64,000 nucleotides of DNA from Aureobasidium sp. EXF-3400 (Eukaryota > Ascomycota > Dothideomycetes > Dothideales > Saccotheciaceae). The notes beneath the pieces are model-generated. The model saw nothing but the letters and a program-made list of their open reading frames with translations. It was not told the origin of the DNA and did no database searches. Every line of letters starts with the position of its first letter. Position 1 is the first letter of the stretch. A program made the translations under genes and the position numbers. This document shows, piece by piece, positions 33,022-44,624 of this stretch. The DNA lies in contig SWBL01000065.1 of NCBI GenBank assembly GCA_024195585.1, positions 112,149-176,148 on the forward strand, in the 5' to 3' direction.

Positions 33022-33640
33022 TGCAACGCTTTCGCTTTTTCAAGGCTACGGCGTGCGTGTTGGAGACACTCGGATTGGAGGCGCAGGGCAAAGAAAGCAG
33101 TTGGTGGTGCTTTGTTGTCGTCGAGAAAAAAAATCTGACTGGTTGCGGTGCGCTGAGGAAAGGAAGAAAGGTTGGTGCGAGAAGTCGAGAATTGTTTTAA
33201 TACTGAACAAACGCGGCTTTTTTGAAATCACTTCTCGACATGCTTCACTCCCTCCGAGCCACTTGTTTGTTACCTTCACTCGAGTCCCGTCACTACAACA
33301 ATACATGTATTTTCCAATTATTCGTAATGATAGTCGAACCCCTGTTTGTTTACGTGGACCTTGTACATCACACTGAGTTGACCTCTTCGATGATGTAGAT
33401 AGGCTGGGTTCTCCCCGAAAACCTTCTGTGATATACACACTGTTGATACTCAAGATGTCTACCAATCAAACCGACGCAGGCCTTGAGAAGCATTGTTTGC
33501 TGCAGGAAAACATACGTCTCTCTGGAGAAGCTGGCTTCAAACATACCATCCTGCATTCTTACGGGGCTGGATTCATGACACTGTCGATGGGGATACGAGC
33601 AGTAGACAAATTTTATATAGGAGTTGCTGAAGAAAGTAGA
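33022..33640. other. Intergenic; promoter of the SUMO protease
   Basis: Upstream flank of the minus-strand gene starting at 33021. The only frames are an 81-codon plus-strand frame at 33428-33673 and antisense counterparts; no motif is seen in either. Confidence 0.45.
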
Positions 33641-33850
33641 CCATGCATGACAAGTGAATGGGTATCTAATTGAAGAAAAGAAGACGGATTGGAAATTCGG
33701 TGACTTTGAATAGAACAAATTGAAAAAATGGAGCTCTTCTAAAATCAGCGTTCTGACAAAGATGCTTGGTCTTGGAACATTGATCGAAATATGGGATAGT
33801 TGTATGGTTTGGGAGGAGAAATGAGCGAGGTGAAGTTGGCGGAGGCTTTC
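33641..33850 (+). repeat. Diverged direct repeat, left copy
   Basis: About 190-210 bp here aligns with 36841-37025 in the same orientation. The copies share the start TAGACCATGCATG, GTGAATG, (G/C)GGTTGGAAAT, AAAGATGCTTG and the end GAGGTGA(A/G)GTTGGCG, with small gaps; by eye the identity is roughly 70%. The copies bound a 3-kb block with two broken genes. Confidence 0.7.
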
Positions 33851-34068
33851 TTGGTGGTGGACCAATGTTGTGAAACATTACTTATCCTTCAACACTAAGC
33901 TAGGTGTGTAGTACTCTATCTAATGCTAAGGCTTCCCAAAGCCTTGGGTCTCGGCACCCGTTTCCAAGGTTTTGGTGATGAGAGATCTGACCCAAAATAT
34001 TTCTCTCTTGTAGCTCAAGAAGTTCTGCTTTCCAAGCGAAAACTCCGATGTGCGTTCCTTCAACAATC

Positions 34069-35690
34069 TCACTGGCTGTGTAAAACCCTCGTAAATGCAA
34101 TGCTGCCACGCACGCCCATAAAGCGGCGCAAGTACCGGACGAAATGTCGAGAGTGGCGGATGAGTCGAGGTTTTGCGTTGGTGGCATCGTCACCCGTTCT
34201 GTGATTTACACCGCTGTCGCGGTATACAAAAATGACATATGTACCGCGCGATCCCCCTTGGTATAGTTGACACGGGAGCTCTCGAGAAGGAAACCCGGTA
34301 GCGTAGCTCGGTGGTATGGACCAAAGAGCGTTGCTCTGTTCAAGCTTTTGAGCGTGAGACAAGATTGACTGTATCGAGGCGGCTTCGAGTGCATGGACTT
34401 CCACGTAGTGTCGATGCAGAGAGTGTGCGTTGAGAAAGCCTTTTTCGCAACCAAGGTAGCAGGTGTTGGCAGAGATGGTTAAGAGCCACCTTGCATGTCC
34501 GTCCTCTTCCATGTGGTTGTAGAACTCAAGAACAGTCATTGGGTTCTTCTCAAAGCCCTAGCATCCTGGCATTGTACACGGGTATGGCTCGAATACCATA
34601 GAGGGACCATACTCCTCGTCGCTTATGCGGGTTGGGATCGAGTTGGTCTCTGCATCATTAGAAAAGGTGGTATCGACGTCTGTAACAAACCACACGCGCG
34701 TATGTGCGTCTCCGCCATATATTATCCTGCTGCGCATCGTCGGTAACCGCACAAGGGTGGGGCGTATCGCCATCCTCCACTTGATGTGATCTTCTGCTTC
34801 ATCTTGATCTTGAAGGGTTGGAGGGTGGTGTTCGTGGAGCAGAGATTCGGCCGTCAACTCAGATCTGCACATTAAGGGGTCATATTGTACGCCACCCCCT
34901 ATCGAAAGATGCTTCGATATGATAGGGTGAGGGATTAAGCGGATGTTGTCGTGTCCAGGGAGTTGATCGAGAACCTTGTCCACATCGGGCGTATCTCTGT
35001 CAGCACGTATGATTTTGCCACGACATGTAGCCCCTCAGAGCATGTGATGGAGCATGGTCGCTTTGTCAACGAACCCCAGTGGCACACATCGTCCTTGAGT
35101 TCGACATCTGCTGCATACATAGCAGGACCGTGTTCGTTGACGCAATGTGTGAGGAGGTTGCCACGTCCACGGTCTCCAGATGTCTTGCCTGGTTGGACCC
35201 ATGAACAGCCAGGCTGTGTGCAGTTGCCCTTCTGCAATTCTTCATCCTTGGTGCACTTCATTTCGGAATAGTGAAGAAGACGGTGAGCCATATCAGCAAA
35301 GCCTTGATGGCATCCGAGCTCGCATGGCAGATGACCTTGTCTGAATAATCCTTGACGGTGGGGCTTGTCGGATGTACAGTGGATCCAGAGGTCATGGAGG
35401 GTCGAATAGGAGTCGAATCTCTCAGAGCAACCCTGTAGAGGACAAACGAAGCACGACGCTGGGAGTTCTCCAATGATGTCGTTGGCGGTAGACTGCATGA
35501 GCGTTGCTCCACTGGCGTAACATGGGGGGATCGATTTTGTACCATCTTTCTTCGATCTCTTTGGCTTCTATCTGATCGATGCTTTCTGGACGAGCAGGTG
35601 GGATGTGCTGGGAGGTCTGCGAGGTCAAAGTGTGTGGACCAAGTCTATTCTTCTTGCTGATTCCGCTCCATTGTTAAGGTAGATAAAAAC
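34069..35690 (-). pseudogene. Zinc-finger protein pseudogene
   Basis: Three minus-strand frames together give one Cys/His-rich protein. The N-terminal piece (about 35690-35540) contains QIEAKEIEERWYKID. The frame then changes at a C6 run near 35527, and SGATLMQSTANDIIGELPAS continues in the next frame. This part carries C2H2-like fingers (CFVCPLQGCSERF, CELGCHQGFADMAHRLLHY, CTQPGCSW). A second frame change near 34980 leads to DVDKVLDQLPGHDNI. The piece ending PCTMPGC meets an in-frame TAG at 34558-34560 and resumes with GFEKNPMTVLEFY, then CYLGCEKGFLNAHSLHRHYVEVH, ending at 34069. The second frame change could be an intron, but the C-run shift and the TAG in the middle of a finger look like true damage. 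The function of the ancestor is unknown, probably nucleic-acid binding. Confidence 0.65.
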
Positions 35691-36061
35691 AAGACGGCCG
35701 GAGAAGAGATGGGGAGAAGGTAGTGTGAAGTATAGAACTGAAAAGTGTGAATTACAGCAGAGAAGGTACAGCGCGTGACAGTCAAAGGGAAAGAAAAGTG
35801 GCGTGTTGCGGTCGAAAGAAAGTGGAAGGAGCGAAGAGAAAAAACAGCCACAAAGAGAGTCTGGCGAACTAGGAAAGTGCCGATTACTCGACTGGCATGA
35901 CTGTTTGGATGTACACTTTGGATACAACAGCCGAGGAACCTAGCAAAGAACAGGAGAACATGAAGGCAGAAGCTACGAAACAACAAAAGAGAACGAAGAC
36001 CCCTCTCAAACATACTTCCTCATCGCACCCGTATACTTCAAGACTCTGAAGTTTGGACCGA

Positions 36062-36716
36062 TTATGCCGCAGGCTCTCTCCCTTGCCTTAGAGAGTCGAT
36101 TCTACGCAGGGTTAGAGGGTCAGAATTAGCCAGCCATCCGTAGAGGTGCATCTTGATGTCGACGCGGCGGTTCGCATCAAGGGCGAGATCGATGGACACG
36201 TCACGGAGAACGTTGAGCACTCTCCTGATTGCAGTTTTGTCCGACTCGTAAGCTTCATCTACGATGATGTCGAAGGCCAATTTGTACTGGGGGCGCAGCA
36301 CCAAAGCCAGTCTCAACGCTTCCGAGCTTGCGTATCGAGAGAGGGCCGTCGTAGAATAGGCGGAACCATTGCACCAAAGACGCGAAGGTGAGGCCGTTCT
36401 CGACCTGGCCGGAGTTGATCCAGAAACGTGGTTCAGTCATCGGAGTGACGAGGCAGGCCGTCAACTTTGGACCAAGGAGCTCGAATGCCTGCTCGAGTTC
36501 AGAGCGGTTGGTGGGAGTCATGTGGAGGTCGAGCATCTGACGACCGACCGAGCAGGGAATGCTGAAAGAGCATGAGCGTAGGTCTGTCATCATCGTCGAC
36601 AGTTTGAACGAGCGACCAGGGCTCGGGGTCGATGGGGTTGTAATCGAACAACTAGGCGCTGTTTCTGATCTGCTGCTGTCGCTGCGGCCACAGGGTACCC
36701 CGTGATTGTGCAGCAT
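36062..36716 (-). pseudogene. Broken gene of unknown family
   Basis: Minus-strand frames of good protein quality change register at least twice. One reads LFDYNPIDPEPWSLVQTVDD and LMLFQHSLLG (about 36660-36550). The next reads RSELEQAFELLGPKL and FWINSGQVENGLTFASLVQWF. The last, after a change near 36335, reads RYASSEALRLALVLRPQYKL, ending GWLANSDPLTLRRID and REPAA at 36062. No GT...AG intron of sensible length fits the last change, where only one base is needed. I do not recognise the family. The gene sits between the zinc-finger pseudogene and the right copy of the direct repeat. Confidence 0.5.
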
Positions 36717-36840
36717 AAATCATGCTTGTGTGGATGGATTTGCTCTGTGATGGACTCTACGCACTGCACTTGGTTATGCTCATCGACAGCGGATGAGTCG
36801 TCGATCTCTCTACTAACCCGTCTCGGCGCAAAGAAGAGAA

Positions 36841-37025
36841 TAGACCATGCATGCGAAAAGTGAATGCCTACCTGGCTAGGGCAATGAAGATCGGTTGGAA
36901 ATATAATGACGTTCAATCGAACAATTGGAGTTCGTCTAGTATCATTGTCTGGGAAAGATGCTTGTTGTTGTAAAAAATACAATGGTAATGTTGTGGGATT
37001 TGAGAGTAGAGGTGAGGTTGGCGCG
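36841..37025 (+). repeat. Diverged direct repeat, right copy
   Basis: This is the partner of 33641-33850 (see there). It lies immediately upstream of the promoter region of the gene starting at 37440. Because the copies are direct, 3.2 kb apart and enclose only decayed genes, they could be old long terminal repeats of an inserted element or the ends of a segmental duplication. Confidence 0.7.
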
Positions 37026-37439
37026 ACTTGTCAAGGCCACATGGCGGTGTCGGGTGGAGCAGCTTTCAAAGCACAACTTTCTCCTGTTTGACAAGGCGCA
37101 ATCACAAAACAATACCCTCTGCAATCTCCTACTACTCCCAGCCTGTACCTCAGACTCTCATCAACCTATCGCTCCTACTCGATTTGATATTGTTTTCGTC
37201 CAAGTCGTCGATCCTCCTGTTAAGGTAGCGAGCGAAGCAGCTGACGTCTTTCTCCGAGGCGCCATCAACGCTCATCGAGCGACAAGACACATCTCGCCAA
37301 CAACTACAGACAACTCTCACACACGCCGCCATTCGTCGCTAACCAGAGTCAATTCACTATCTTGAGCTCGACCATCGCTTTATCCGCCTGCCAGGACCCA
37401 CCCCCATCGCTTCGATCAGCCGCTGCCCCTCACTTAATC

Positions 37440-39889
37440 ATGGCCGTATACGGCGCGCGCTACACGTTAGAGCAATTGAAAGCTCTTCGTGAGTCGCCTC
37501 TAGTCCGCAAACCAGACGAACTGCCCTCGATAGATGAGTGGATAGAGTAAGCCCTTCCAAAAGACCCTGTCCTACCAAGTCAATTTGCTCAACAAAGAAA
37601 AGAGGTACTCAGCAATCGCAACAAGAGAATGGCGGTCGCAAGCCACGCAACCAGTCCCAACGACCCGAAGAGCCTGCTCCCATGGGCAACTTCTCATCAC
37701 AGAGGCCATCGTTACTACAGACAAGACACACCTCGCGCTCTACTCAACAACCTGGTACGTTGCTCGCCTTGTCCACACCTGCCAGTAGCTTACACTCGTC
37801 AGACGAAATTGTACTTGGTCCACCAAAGACATCGTTCGCATCATCTCGAAACATCAACAAACTTGAAGATCGTGAACAAGAACAAGAATCTCCCGCCGCC
37901 AACCAGCGCTCGCGCTTCTTCCGTGACAGAGAGACGGCAAAGACCGGCAACAACAGAGACTGGCGCTCGTCCAAGCAGCAGCAAGAGGACGATGATGCTT
38001 TCACCTCGGAACCCAGATCCACACCGCGCCAACCGCGCGAAGGCAATGGTAATGGCTTCGGTCAGCGCTTTGACCAACGCTGGGCGCGCGACAACATCGA
38101 CCGTGATCGTACTGGTGACCGCGAGCGCGAGCGTGAGCGAGAACGTGAGCGCGAAAGACCCAGTCAGCGCGGCGGCTGGAGAGACAAGGCACGCAACGAA
38201 CGCCAGCAGGATGCTCCTGAAAAGGAACCCGAATGGATGGACGAGCCGTTGGAGAAGGAAAACAAGAACCAGATGCATACACAGGAAGACTTTGAGCACT
38301 GGAAGGAACGCATGAGAGCTGCTGCTAACGGCGGATCTGCTCCCGAGCCCAAGCAAGATGCCTTCGCCGACGAGGTCGCCACTCCTGTCAAGTCGACACC
38401 GGCACATTCGAAACCACAAACTCCGCTGGTGACAGATGCGCCCGGTTTCGACAAGAGCATCTTCGGATCGTGGGGAGAGAGCAAGAGACTCGAGAGTCCT
38501 GTTGATACTCGCGCAACCAAGGCGCCGACCGGAGCAAAGGGAAAGTCCTCTCGCTTCGCATCCATGTTTGTCTCCAAGGAGGAGCCTCGACCTGCTGTTG
38601 AAGAGAACGACAGCCCTGCCGCACTCGAATCCAACGAAGACAAGCAAGGCTTCCTCAGAATCATGGCTGGCCTTCGCAGAGGACAATCCTACTCTGGTGG
38701 TGGTGGCGGCGGTGGTGGTGGTGTAGATTCGCCTGTCAGAGAGCAGGAAGGCAGAGGTCCTCCGGCTGGCCCGCCGCCAGGCTTTGGCCATCAACCGTCT
38801 CAGGACCCTCTGGCTGCCATGTTCGACAAGGCTCCTGCATCTACCCAGTCTCCTCGACCTCAGTCTGGCTTTGCTCCAGACTCTTTTCTGCCACCTCCTT
38901 CTCAGTTTAGCCGACCCACTAGCAATGTCGCTTCCCCTGATCCCGTGTCTATGAGAACAAACAACTCAGTTTCGCACCTACCTCAGCAGATGCAGAACAT
39001 CTTCCTCGACCAAGCTCCTCGCAACGGTCCAACGCCCGAGAACTTCAACCAACAACACTCACGCAAGCCAAACTCGCTGAACAAGGACTCGGAGTTCTTG
39101 CTGAACTTGATTCAAGCAAAGAACGCCAACAGAGCTGCTCCTCCAGCTCGCAATCAACACGAGCCCGAGCCCTTCCAACTCTTCCTCGACCAACCACCAA
39201 AGACCCACCCTCAGACCGTCGCTCCCAAGCCACAAGCTCCTCGTCCCACCGAGTCGATCGAAGAGCAGCTATTCCGTGGCAACCAGCATATGGACCAAGG
39301 CCGTCCTCGTGCTCCTCCTGGATTCATCGAAGACCCATCGATTGTCTTGCAGCAAGCTCAGCGCAGCTACCCCAACGGACCCCTCCAGCCACGTCGCCAG
39401 AGCGCTGCTCAACAGATGCCGAATGCTGGTCCTGGTGCTCCTCAAGACTTCCCTCCCAACTTCCCATATATGACTGGCGGCCCTCCACCACCTGGTCCTG
39501 GCGACCGCATGCCTCCCGGCTTCAACCCTCACATGCGCCACCCTCCTGGATTCGCCAACATGCCCAACATCTTCCAGCAGCCCAGTTCGCAGCCTCCTCC
39601 ACAGCAAGGCGCAGGTATGCAAGGCCCTCCTCCTGGCTTCCCATCGGGTATGGGTCCGCCACCACCTGGATTTGGAGCTCATGGCCCACCCCGACCTGGT
39701 TTCTTCAACAACCCCAACCACATTCCTGGCGTTCCTCCCGGTTTCGCTCCACCGGGCATGATGATGATGCCCGCTTCGAACGTAAGAAGTCCTGACGGCA
39801 CACCTGGCATGAGAAGTCCTCAAGAAGGCCCTGGTATGGGTATGCCTATGCTCCAAGGCATGGGCGCTGCTTACGGCGGTAGACGCTAG
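37440..39889 (+). CDS. PPGF-rich protein, candidate eIF4E-binding 4E-T/Eap1-like factor
   Basis: This is probably a cytoplasmic mRNA-repression factor; the assignment is inference. Exon 1 is 37440-37546 and exon 2 37603-39889, with a 56-nt intron; the product has 797 residues. The first 35 residues (RYTLEQLKALRESPL followed by a Lys-Pro-Asp-Glu-Leu-Pro stretch) resemble the eIF4E-binding N-terminus of metazoan 4E-T (YT-EEL...ELP). The middle is basic and charged, with an Arg-Glu run coded by a hexamer repeat near 38120-38158 and a Gly run near 38700-38722. The C-terminal 380 residues hold at least seven PPGF motifs (PPPGFG, PPGFIED, PPGFNPH, PPGFAN, PPPGFPS, PPPGFGAH, PPGFAPP), the sequence bound by GYF domains. 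No enzymatic domain is present. The acceptor choice (AAAAG|AG) is the weakest part of the model. Confidence 0.8.
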
Positions 39890-40608
39890 ACGTCGTCTCT
39901 GATAAAGGCAGATCGCCGATCATGATATATGGCCGGTTGTGAATAGTTACAGAGGCACGATCACGAAGGAAAGTGTCCATGACTAGGAAAAGACAAAACC
40001 AAAGGATGACTTTTTCGGTTTGGTGTCCGAGATTAAGATGAATAAGACTAAGGGCGCTCTAGCCTTATTTGCTATCCTTCAAACTTCTGCCCCTCTTAAT
40101 GTGCTTGCTTTTACTCTTGTGATCATGTAGTGCGATTTGTATGATCTGAGCTTCAATTCGTGTATTTATAGTCAACCTTTGACTTGATCGACTGGATGGA
40201 TACGGAAAATAGATGATGTCTCGAAATTCAGGCTTCTGATTTCTTCCAACGCGGGTAACACCACAACCATATCATCCATCGATACCAGACTCTACACTGA
40301 GATACCAAATACAGAATAGAAAGCGTCCTCGAAGTTTCAAGAGAAAAACCACTGACGTGGCGGCGTTATCGAAGAAAATCATGTATTACTGGCTGTAAGC
40401 AGCATGACCCTGCTCTGGATGGACGCCAAGCTCGATAAAGAATGGCTTAAGTCCGAGGCTCAGAAAAAAGTTACCTACCTCGATCTATTTTCTTGCGACC
40501 ATCCAAACACCACAATAATCGCTCGCATAAGAGATTTGACAAATCGAACTCAGTCGCAAACAGTAAATATCTGTACTGGATCGATCTTCGCATACTCAAC
40601 ACGCCAAT
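39890..40608. other. Intergenic, no gene seen
   Basis: This is the 3' flank of the PPGF-rich gene and the promoter and leader of ESF1. A plus-strand frame at 40404-40649 overlaps the ESF1 start in another register and is not supported. Confidence 0.55.
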
Positions 40609-42870
40609 ATGCCAGCTCAGGGCAAAGGAAAGGGCAGTCGCCGCAATGAAGTCGCTTCCTCTTCTGCTGCTGCGAGTATGTCATATACACCGAGGAGAGA
40701 GAGAATCGTATACTGACATGTAATAACAGGCGATCCTCGTTTCGCATCCATGACCACAGACCCTCGTTTCCGTCTTCCCTCAGCACGACACAGTAAAGTA
40801 GGCGTCGACAAGCGTTTCACCCGCATGTTCAAGGACGACGACTTCTCCAAGAAAGCCACTGTTGACAAGTACGGTCGCAAGGTTGCAAAGGGCAATGCGA
40901 AGAAAGAGTTGGAACGCTTTTACAAGATTGAGGGAGATGAGGATGAAGATGAGGATGACGAGTCTGAGGAAGAGATGGGAAAGGCACAGAAGGTCAAGCC
41001 TAAGAAGAGCAAGAAGCCAGCGAGGGAAATCGTGGGCAGCGATGAGGAGAGTGAAGAGGAGGTTGCTGATGATGATGAGATCGAGGCTGAGCTCGAGAGA
41101 TTGGATGGCAGAGTCAGAGATCCTGCACGAGAGGGTGGTTTCTCATCTTCTGAAGATGACAGCAGCTCCGAGGATGACAGTGAAGAGGAGGAAGATATTG
41201 AGGATGACGCAGTAGAGTTCCCTAACGAGGGTGCTGCTGATGTGCCTCTTGGTGACGTCTCGTCTCGTCTGGCTGTCGTCAATCTTGACTGGGACAACAT
41301 TCGCGCAGAGGATCTCATGGCTGTCGCGCAGAGTTTCGCATCCACCGGTCGCGTTTCCAAAGTCGTTGTATACCCCAGCGAGTTCGGCAAGGAGCGCATG
41401 GAGAAGGAAGAGCTCGAAGGCCCACCCAGAGACATTTTCGCCAGCGCCACAAAGGAAGTCGACGAAGACGAGGATACCGATGACGAGGAAGAGAGAATCA
41501 AGAAAGAGCTGTTGAAGGGAGACACAGGCGAGGAATTCGACTCTGCAAAACTGCGTCAATACCAGTTGGACCGCCTAAAGTACTACTACGCCGTCATCAC
41601 CTGCGACACCAAGGAAACAGCAAAATCCCTCTACGATGGCATGGACGGCCGCGAATACCTCTCTACAGCGAACTTCTTCGATCTACGATTTATCCCTGAC
41701 GAAGTCGACTTTGACACCGACACACCTCGCGATGAGTGCACAAAAATAGCCTCAGGCTACAAGCCTAACGAATTCGTCACCGACGCCCTTACTCACAGCA
41801 AAGTCCGCTTGACATGGGACGCCGATGACACAACAAGGAAGGAAGTCCAGAAACGTGCCTTCTCACGCGCCGAGATTGACGAGAACGATCTGCAAGCCTA
41901 CATCGGCAGCGACAGCAGCGATGATGAGGAAAACGACACTGGCCTCACAAAGGCAGAGCAGCAAAGACAAAAGATGCGCGCTGCATTGGGTCTGTCTTCT
42001 GAAGCAGTAAAGACAAAGTCCAAGGATGATGGCCCAGTGGGAGATATGCAAATCACCTTCACATCAGGTCTCTCGAACGCTGCTGCAGCAAAGGGCGCCA
42101 ACGGCGTCTTTGAGAACACACCCATCATTGAGGAAACCACACGCGAGAAATACGTCCGCAAGGAGAAAGAACGCAAGGCCCGCCGCAAGGAAAAGATGAA
42201 GGCAGCCCGCAATGGCGAGACCGTCGAAGAAGCAGCCTCAGACAACGACGACACCATTGTAGAGAAGCCCAAGTCAGCACCCGCAGTCGACGAAGAAGAC
42301 CCCTTCAACGACCCCTTCTTCAATGACACAGCAACCGCTCAAAAAGCAGAAAAATTAGCCCGCAAAGCGGACCGCCAGAAGAAGCGCGAGGCCCGCGAAG
42401 CAGCAGACGCCGCCACCGCCGCCAAACGCGCCGAACTCGAATTACTCATGGTAGACGAAAACACAGCCTCAGAAAACATCCGCCACTTCAACATGAACGA
42501 AATCGCCAAAGCCGAAAAAGTGCTCAAAAAGAAGAGCAAGAACAACAAGAAAGCCAAGGATGCAAAGGAAGTTTTGGAACAAGATGATTTCAACATGGAA
42601 ACTCAGGATCCTAGATTCGCGCAGTTGTTTGAGAGTCATGAGTTTGCTATTGATCCGACGAATCCGAGATTCAAGGGTACGCAAGGTATGAAGGCTTTGT
42701 TGGAGGAGGGAAGGAGGAAGAGGAAGGGTAGGAGTGATGATGATGGTGAGAGGGCTGATGCGCCGCCTGTGGAGAAGAGGGAGAAGAAGGCAAAGACTGA
42801 GGCCTCCTCTGGTGGTGAGGATTTGAACTCATTGCTTGCTAGAGTAAAGGCAAAGACAAAGAGCAGATAG
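40609..42870 (+). CDS. ESF1: Pre-rRNA processing protein Esf1
   Basis: This is a nucleolar factor needed for 18S rRNA maturation in the small-subunit processome. Exon 1 is 40609-40675, the intron 40676-40729 (54 nt) and exon 2 40730-42870, giving 735 residues; the join reads AAS-DPRFASM. The conserved start SDPRFASMTTDPRFRLP and VDKRFTRMF are diagnostic. Acidic blocks (EDEDEDDESEEE; SSEDDSSSEDDSEEEED) surround the central RNA-binding-like part (LAVVNLDWDNIRAEDL, YYYAVITCDTKETA). The C-terminus ends with the NUC153 motif NMETQDPRFAQLFESHEFAID and a Lys/Arg-rich tail. Length fits fungal Esf1. Confidence 0.95.
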
Positions 42871-43092
42871 ATTGTATCTTTTGAGAATGTTATAAGCATA
42901 ATGGAATGGCATGCAGTTTGCATACTGTAAACAAAACGATCGAGCTATCCATCGAATCCTTTCTGTACCCCAACACCTCCGCTTTTGTCGCGACCGCACC
43001 TTCTCTTCCCATTATTTACGCCGAACGAATATCCTTGTCAACAATCTTGTCTCCATCAGATAAACACACATTGTCTCAAGAAAATCACAACC

Positions 43093-44096
43093 ATGACTGA
43101 CAATCCATCCACCATAAATCACAGCATCATAAATCACGACACCATACAACTCCCCACCAAACCAAGCGCCAACCTCAGCTATACCTTTCTACCGGGAGCT
43201 CCAACAACCACCACCTTGGTCATATTCCTCAACGGTCTAATCCTCCCTCAATCCTCCTGGTATCCCACAATCAGCGCAACCCAAACCAAATTCCTCCATA
43301 CAGAAATCGCACGACCGCATTTACTTTCCTACGATCGATATGGCCAAGGAACCTCTGATGCACATCCAAATGGCAGCCACGATATTCTCGAAGTAGTATC
43401 CGATCTGCACACCTTCCTCAACTTGTTCTGTTCACAGAAACTAAACTGCAAGCTTGCTGAGTTGAAAGTAATGCTGGTTTGTAATTCCATTGGTTGTGCT
43501 ATTGCTCGGTTATATTGCGACACCAACCCTGCTACAAGCTCTGGTCTCATATTCTTAGATTCTATCATGGCGCATATTGATCTAGTGGCTTTATGGCCTG
43601 ATGTGGATGCCACTGGATTTGACAGAGCCACACTGCCAGAGGGAACAACGGTTGAGGAAATACGAGGAGTCAGAGAGCAACATAGACAGAGGTTCCATGC
43701 TTCTGTACCTAATCCTGAAGGCTTGGATAGACGGAATCTTGCTCAGTTGCTCCCTAGTGCTCAAGGCCCTAGGTTGCAAGGGACATTGCTTACGGTTGTT
43801 GGACATGATCCAGAGACTTTTGCTCAAGAGAATGAGGTTGGTTCCTCCCCCCTTACTGATGGGCTGGAAATACTGATGATTTGCAGAAAAGTTTTGGTGT
43901 TCGACAAGCACTGGTTATGGAATACGTTAATCCAGTCTGGCATGAGTACAACAAAGGGCTTGCTTCATTGACGGATAGAGACAAAAGCCAAGGTCCAGTT
44001 ATTGCGAAGGGATGTGGTCATTTCATTCAGAGAGATGATCCTGAGTTTGTTGCTACAGAAATTTATGACTTGTTGCAGCGATTGGAGGAAGCATGA
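43093..44096 (+). CDS. Alpha/beta hydrolase fold protein
   Basis: This is a probable serine hydrolase of unknown substrate. Exons are 43093-43836 and 43887-44096, with a 50-nt intron; the product has 317 residues. The fold is shown by the oxyanion-type strand TLVIFLNGLILPQSSW, SYDRYGQGTSD, the nucleophile elbow VCNSIGCAIA with Ser132, and the C-terminal His293 in GCGHFIQRDDP. The acid residue is not certain; VVGHDPE is a candidate. The first elbow Gly (G-x-S-x-G) is Cys here, which is uncommon but tolerated in the fold. No signal peptide is seen. Confidence 0.85.
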
Positions 44097-44624
44097 GTAA
44101 GAAACTGTCTGCTGAGATCTATCACTTCCGATTCTCCTGCAATCATACAGCGACACTGATACGTGAGCTATACAAAGGCATAGTTAAATCTCAGATCAAA
44201 GCTGTGTCCAGAGAGAGTCCAACTTCCAACTTCTCTCAGTGGCCGTAACGCTCCTCCTTGAAAACATCCTGCATGTCTACCGTCACAAATGTGTGGGATC
44301 AACCCAAAGAAACACATGATTCGACATCTACGTCACTCTCACTTTTTTTCCATCACTTCACTAAACAGTGAAAACCTCTCTAAAAACAGCACATATAAAC
44401 CCAATCTCCGTCCGCAGAGCTCAAAACCAACAAGACTAAGTCTCATTCCAGATCCTCCACTACCGTGGAGAATGAGCCAAAGGTCGAAATTACTGACTGG
44501 CTGAAGCTGTACAACCGTGTTGATCGCCGAGGGAGGATGGAGGTAGAGGCAGCGAGAACAACGACGACAACGGCGTCCGTGAACGGGAATAAACTATTAG
44601 AGGCCCCTGTTGATGATTTAGATG
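44097..44624. other. Intergenic; possible small remnant frame
   Basis: A plus-strand frame is open from about 44400 to 44689 without an ATG until 44540. It reads protein-like (VEITDWLKLYNRVDRRGR, LLEAPVDDLDVEV). It runs into the tandem repeat and stops. It may be a small gene, or the remnant of one, whose first exon I cannot find. Nothing else is supported. Confidence 0.3.

Noticed and set aside
37841..38794. 317-codon minus-strand open frame
   Set aside because: Antisense to the Arg/Glu-rich part of the PPGF protein; composition is a mirror of that repeat.
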